Below, in pieces: positions 61,767 to 64,000 of a stretch of 64,000 nt of DNA (position 1 is its first letter; every line of letters starts with the position of its first letter). The notes beneath the pieces are model-generated. The model was not told where the DNA came from, did no database searches, and was given only the letters and a program-made list of their open reading frames with translations. The position numbers and the translations under genes are program-made. Source of the DNA: JAYYPW01 sp036128855 (GTDB taxonomy: Bacteria > Pseudomonadota > Gammaproteobacteria > Comchoanobacterales > Comchoanobacteraceae); contig JAYYPW010000002.1 of the NCBI GenBank assembly GCA_036128855.1, forward strand, positions 1-64,000, given 5' to 3'.

Positions 61767-64000
61767 ATGCCTAACAGAATTGTCTCAGAACCTTCAACCA
61801 ATTTAGATAGTTATTTTCGCAAATCCTTCACTAATATCCAACCTTGGCTAGATAAGTTTTTACGACATACAGAACCGCAACCTCGCTATCACACTTACAC
61901 CTGCTTATTACAAGAAACACTGCAAAACGTAAATTTTCTTGAAAAAAAAGAAAAAACGTACCAGTACTTTGAAAAAATTTACAGCTTACAATCTCAACTT
62001 TTTGACCTAGTCGCTTACTTAGATCACGAAAAAAACTACGATACTAACTTCCTAGAAGAAGGGTTTCGTGAAAACTTCTACAAGCACTCCCTTACTATGT
62101 TACATTGGTGTATATCGGCATTAGTCTTTCAACCTAGTACGAACAAATCAGAACATTTCTATGGGGATAGTGTCTCTGAATCACTAAACGACCCTTACCA
62201 CACCAACTCATTGTTTAGAGACCACTTTATTGACGTGTACACAAAAAACAGTGAAGAAACTAGTATTATTCACACCTTTGACTGGGTATTTGGCTATTTA
62301 AAATTCCTCCTAACACCCCCAGCGCCTGAACACGTATATTTTCACAACATTGATATGCTAAGATCTACCAAGCCCATCAAACGGCTCAAGGATCTACAAG
62401 GTAATACACAGGATAGTCAAGCTCTGGCAAACTATATCACATCAGAAATTACAACCTGGGATGACCAAGTTGTTGTAGATTTTATGAAAAATCAACTGTA
62501 TAACTTTCAGGCTATACAACATTACATCAAGGAAAATTCACAAGAATTATACTCCCATGAAAAAGACCGCAAAGAAAACGCCGAACTACTTTGGCAACTC
62601 GAATGTTACGCAGAAAATGCAGAAAGTGAGCCTATCCGCGAATTAACACTCGCTTTAGCGCAGTTACAAAAAGTATATCAGTGCAATATACCCGAATCAC
62701 CCCAGCACATCATGTGTGGTGGACAAGATGAAAACGATTATGAGTGGGTGCCAGATACAGATCCACGATGGCAACAAATACTACACGAAGATTTATCAAG
62801 CGCTCGATCTAGACCTCATACCCGCCTAGAAAGTCTAGTCATGGAAGCAAAAAAAATACCAGCACAGCTTCATTCAAAAAGCTTTCATACACTAGCAAGA
62901 GCCTGGAGAAAAAAAGACCCAAACTACAAAAAACTCGGTACTTTTGAGCAAAATATTCTTAAAGCAAGAGATTTAAGACTTAGAAAAATTGCCCGCTATA
63001 TCAAGAAATCAGTAATTTTACGCTTCCCTAACAATTTGAGTTTTGATGTAGTATCAGGTAGCACAGGCACTTTATGCGCAAGTATCTATGACCGCACAAA
63101 ATATCTGGATTTTCAGAAACATCTACCGACAAATATTCTACCTACACAGCGCGAAAATGATATCTGTACGCTAGTAAAAGAAGCTGAAAAAATGACTCAA
63201 GCACAGAATGAATTCGAGCAATGTTGTACCGAAAACGATAAACTACTACAAGCTTTGGTCTTACGTAAACTGTGTGACTCACAGAAAGAAAGTATCAATA
63301 CACAAAACACAGAAACCGATATCAATCTCAATACTGAATACAATATTGTCAAAAAAATTCCTGATAGATCCATAGTTCACACTTGCGAAGAAATACTTCG
63401 CAAATGCAAAAATACAACCAATCCTATATACCTCCTACTAAGTTGTACAATTCAACATCTTAAAAATGGCAATGCTGTTCCTCTCTCCAGTCCTTTGAAC
63501 CGAGAGTACCGCAATAATAGCACACAAGAAGGCAATGAATACCTAGAAACCTTATCTACAGTAGGTAAAAATCTTGGAGAACTTTTAAATGAATTTCATG
63601 AAAAGAATCATGCTGATCAAGCGCATGCTGTTATAAACGAGCTTGAGGCACTCAAACCTTTTATCCCCAATGGTAGCCAAAGAGGAATAGAAGGTCGCTT
63701 AATGATACTCAAACCAAAATTATCAAAACTTTCCAACGACGTAGCAAACCAAGATAAAATCTCTACCCTTATAAAGTATATGCAGCAAGAAAACGGACTT
63801 ATTGAAAACCATCCCAGTCTACTCAACTACATAAAACTTAGCAGCACATCTAGCCCGTTAAACACGCCTCAAAGAACCTTCAGAATCAACGAAAACACCC
63901 ATTTAGCACAAGAAAGCGGATCAATCATATCATCCGAAACCGTACTAAAATTTAACGCAAATAGGGCCCCTACTAAAAGTGAGTCACATCTCCAGTATGC
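61767..64000 (+). CDS. Large unknown protein, runs off the window (partial)
   Basis: An open frame runs from ATG 61767 to the end with no stop (at least 744 residues). The ATG has a good RBS (GAGAGGA, 7 bases upstream). The first residues are MPNRIVSEPSTNLDSYFRK. The protein is rich in Glu, Gln, Asn, Thr and Leu, has no signal peptide or membrane segment, and looks mainly helical. No domain is recognised. A cluster of Cys-containing helices lies at about residues 445-530. The style (large, helical, low-complexity, orphan) resembles type IV-secreted effectors of Legionella-like bacteria, but nothing here proves secretion. Confidence 0.6.
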   Translation, partial: MPNRIVSEPSTNLDSYFRKSFTNIQPWLDKFLRHTEPQPRYHTYTCLLQETLQNVNFLEKKEKTYQYFEKIYSLQSQLFDLVAYLDHEKNYDTNFLEEGFRENFYKHSLTMLHWCISALVFQPSTNKSEHFYGDSVSESLNDPYHTNSLFRDHFIDVYTKNSEETSIIHTFDWVFGYLKFLLTPPAPEHVYFHNIDMLRSTKPIKRLKDLQGNTQDSQALANYITSEITTWDDQVVVDFMKNQLYNFQAIQHYIKENSQELYSHEKDRKENAELLWQLECYAENAESEPIRELTLALAQLQKVYQCNIPESPQHIMCGGQDENDYEWVPDTDPRWQQILHEDLSSARSRPHTRLESLVMEAKKIPAQLHSKSFHTLARAWRKKDPNYKKLGTFEQNILKARDLRLRKIARYIKKSVILRFPNNLSFDVVSGSTGTLCASIYDRTKYLDFQKHLPTNILPTQRENDICTLVKEAEKMTQAQNEFEQCCTENDKLLQALVLRKLCDSQKESINTQNTETDINLNTEYNIVKKIPDRSIVHTCEEILRKCKNTTNPIYLLLSCTIQHLKNGNAVPLSSPLNREYRNNSTQEGNEYLETLSTVGKNLGELLNEFHEKNHADQAHAVINELEALKPFIPNGSQRGIEGRLMILKPKLSKLSNDVANQDKISTLIKYMQQENGLIENHPSLLNYIKLSSTSSPLNTPQRTFRINENTHLAQESGSIISSETVLKFNANRAPTKSESHLQY

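Noticed and set aside
1263..64000. tRNA, rRNA, CRISPR arrays, insertion sequences or prophage genes
   Set aside because: Intergenic regions were read for cloverleaf ends, direct repeats with even spacers and transposase motifs. None was convincing.

Overview
The window is AT-rich and densely coded. It looks like a chromosomal segment of a host-associated gammaproteobacterium, and I lean towards the Legionellales/Coxiella side (inference). The housekeeping genes support this: the gammaproteobacterial order fmdB-DUF502-aspS-yebC, fis, an RpoS-type sigma factor, rsmJ, two TorF-type outer-membrane proteins and a mevalonate-kinase-like GHMP kinase. The accessory genes are typical of bacteria that live with eukaryotic cells: U-box proteins, BspA-type leucine-rich-repeat proteins, a DUF3431 protein of a mainly eukaryotic family, and chagasin-type cysteine-protease inhibitors.

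Layout. 0.1-4.5 kb: three U-box genes, two of them tandem U-box, plus a decayed fourth copy. 4.6-11.4 kb: DEAD-box helicase, then the minus-strand block fmdB-DUF502-aspS-yebC-ABC exporter, then fis. 11.4-13.3 kb: two orphan proteins. 13.5-24 kb: five LRR_5 genes sharing a C-terminal module, one of them a pseudogene, interrupted by a MerC-like protein and a P-type-ATPase relative that lacks catalytic parts. 24-27.5 kb: a shortened AEC transporter and outer-membrane barrel genes, including a decayed barrel. 27.8-39 kb: htpG, a degenerate 2H phosphoesterase, rpoS, map, a DUF3431 protein, an envelope-protein cluster, prmC, prfA and a mevalonate kinase. 39.2-45 kb: a TorF protein, then two tandem copies of a two-gene unit made of a secreted chagasin-like inhibitor and a large partner protein. 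45.1-49 kb: a minus-strand run tatA-tatC-hemA-FeS photolyase. 49.1-56.4 kb: three large paralogous proteins with paired membrane hairpins. 56.5-61.6 kb: cytochrome-oxidase assembly genes (DUF2909, SURF1, ctaA, ctaB), rsmJ and birA. 61.8 kb to the end: a large unknown protein that runs off the window.

The strongest candidate for an undescribed system is the duplicated chagasin/partner unit at 40.4-45.0 kb. The inhibitors keep the chagasin loop motifs and have signal peptides. The partner proteins have features that recall papain-like folds but no obvious catalytic Cys-Trp. Other leads are the LRR family with its own C-terminal domain, the hairpin triplet, the P-type ATPase without its nucleotide-binding domain, and the LubX-like tandem U-box proteins. 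No tRNA, rRNA, CRISPR array, transposase or phage gene was seen.
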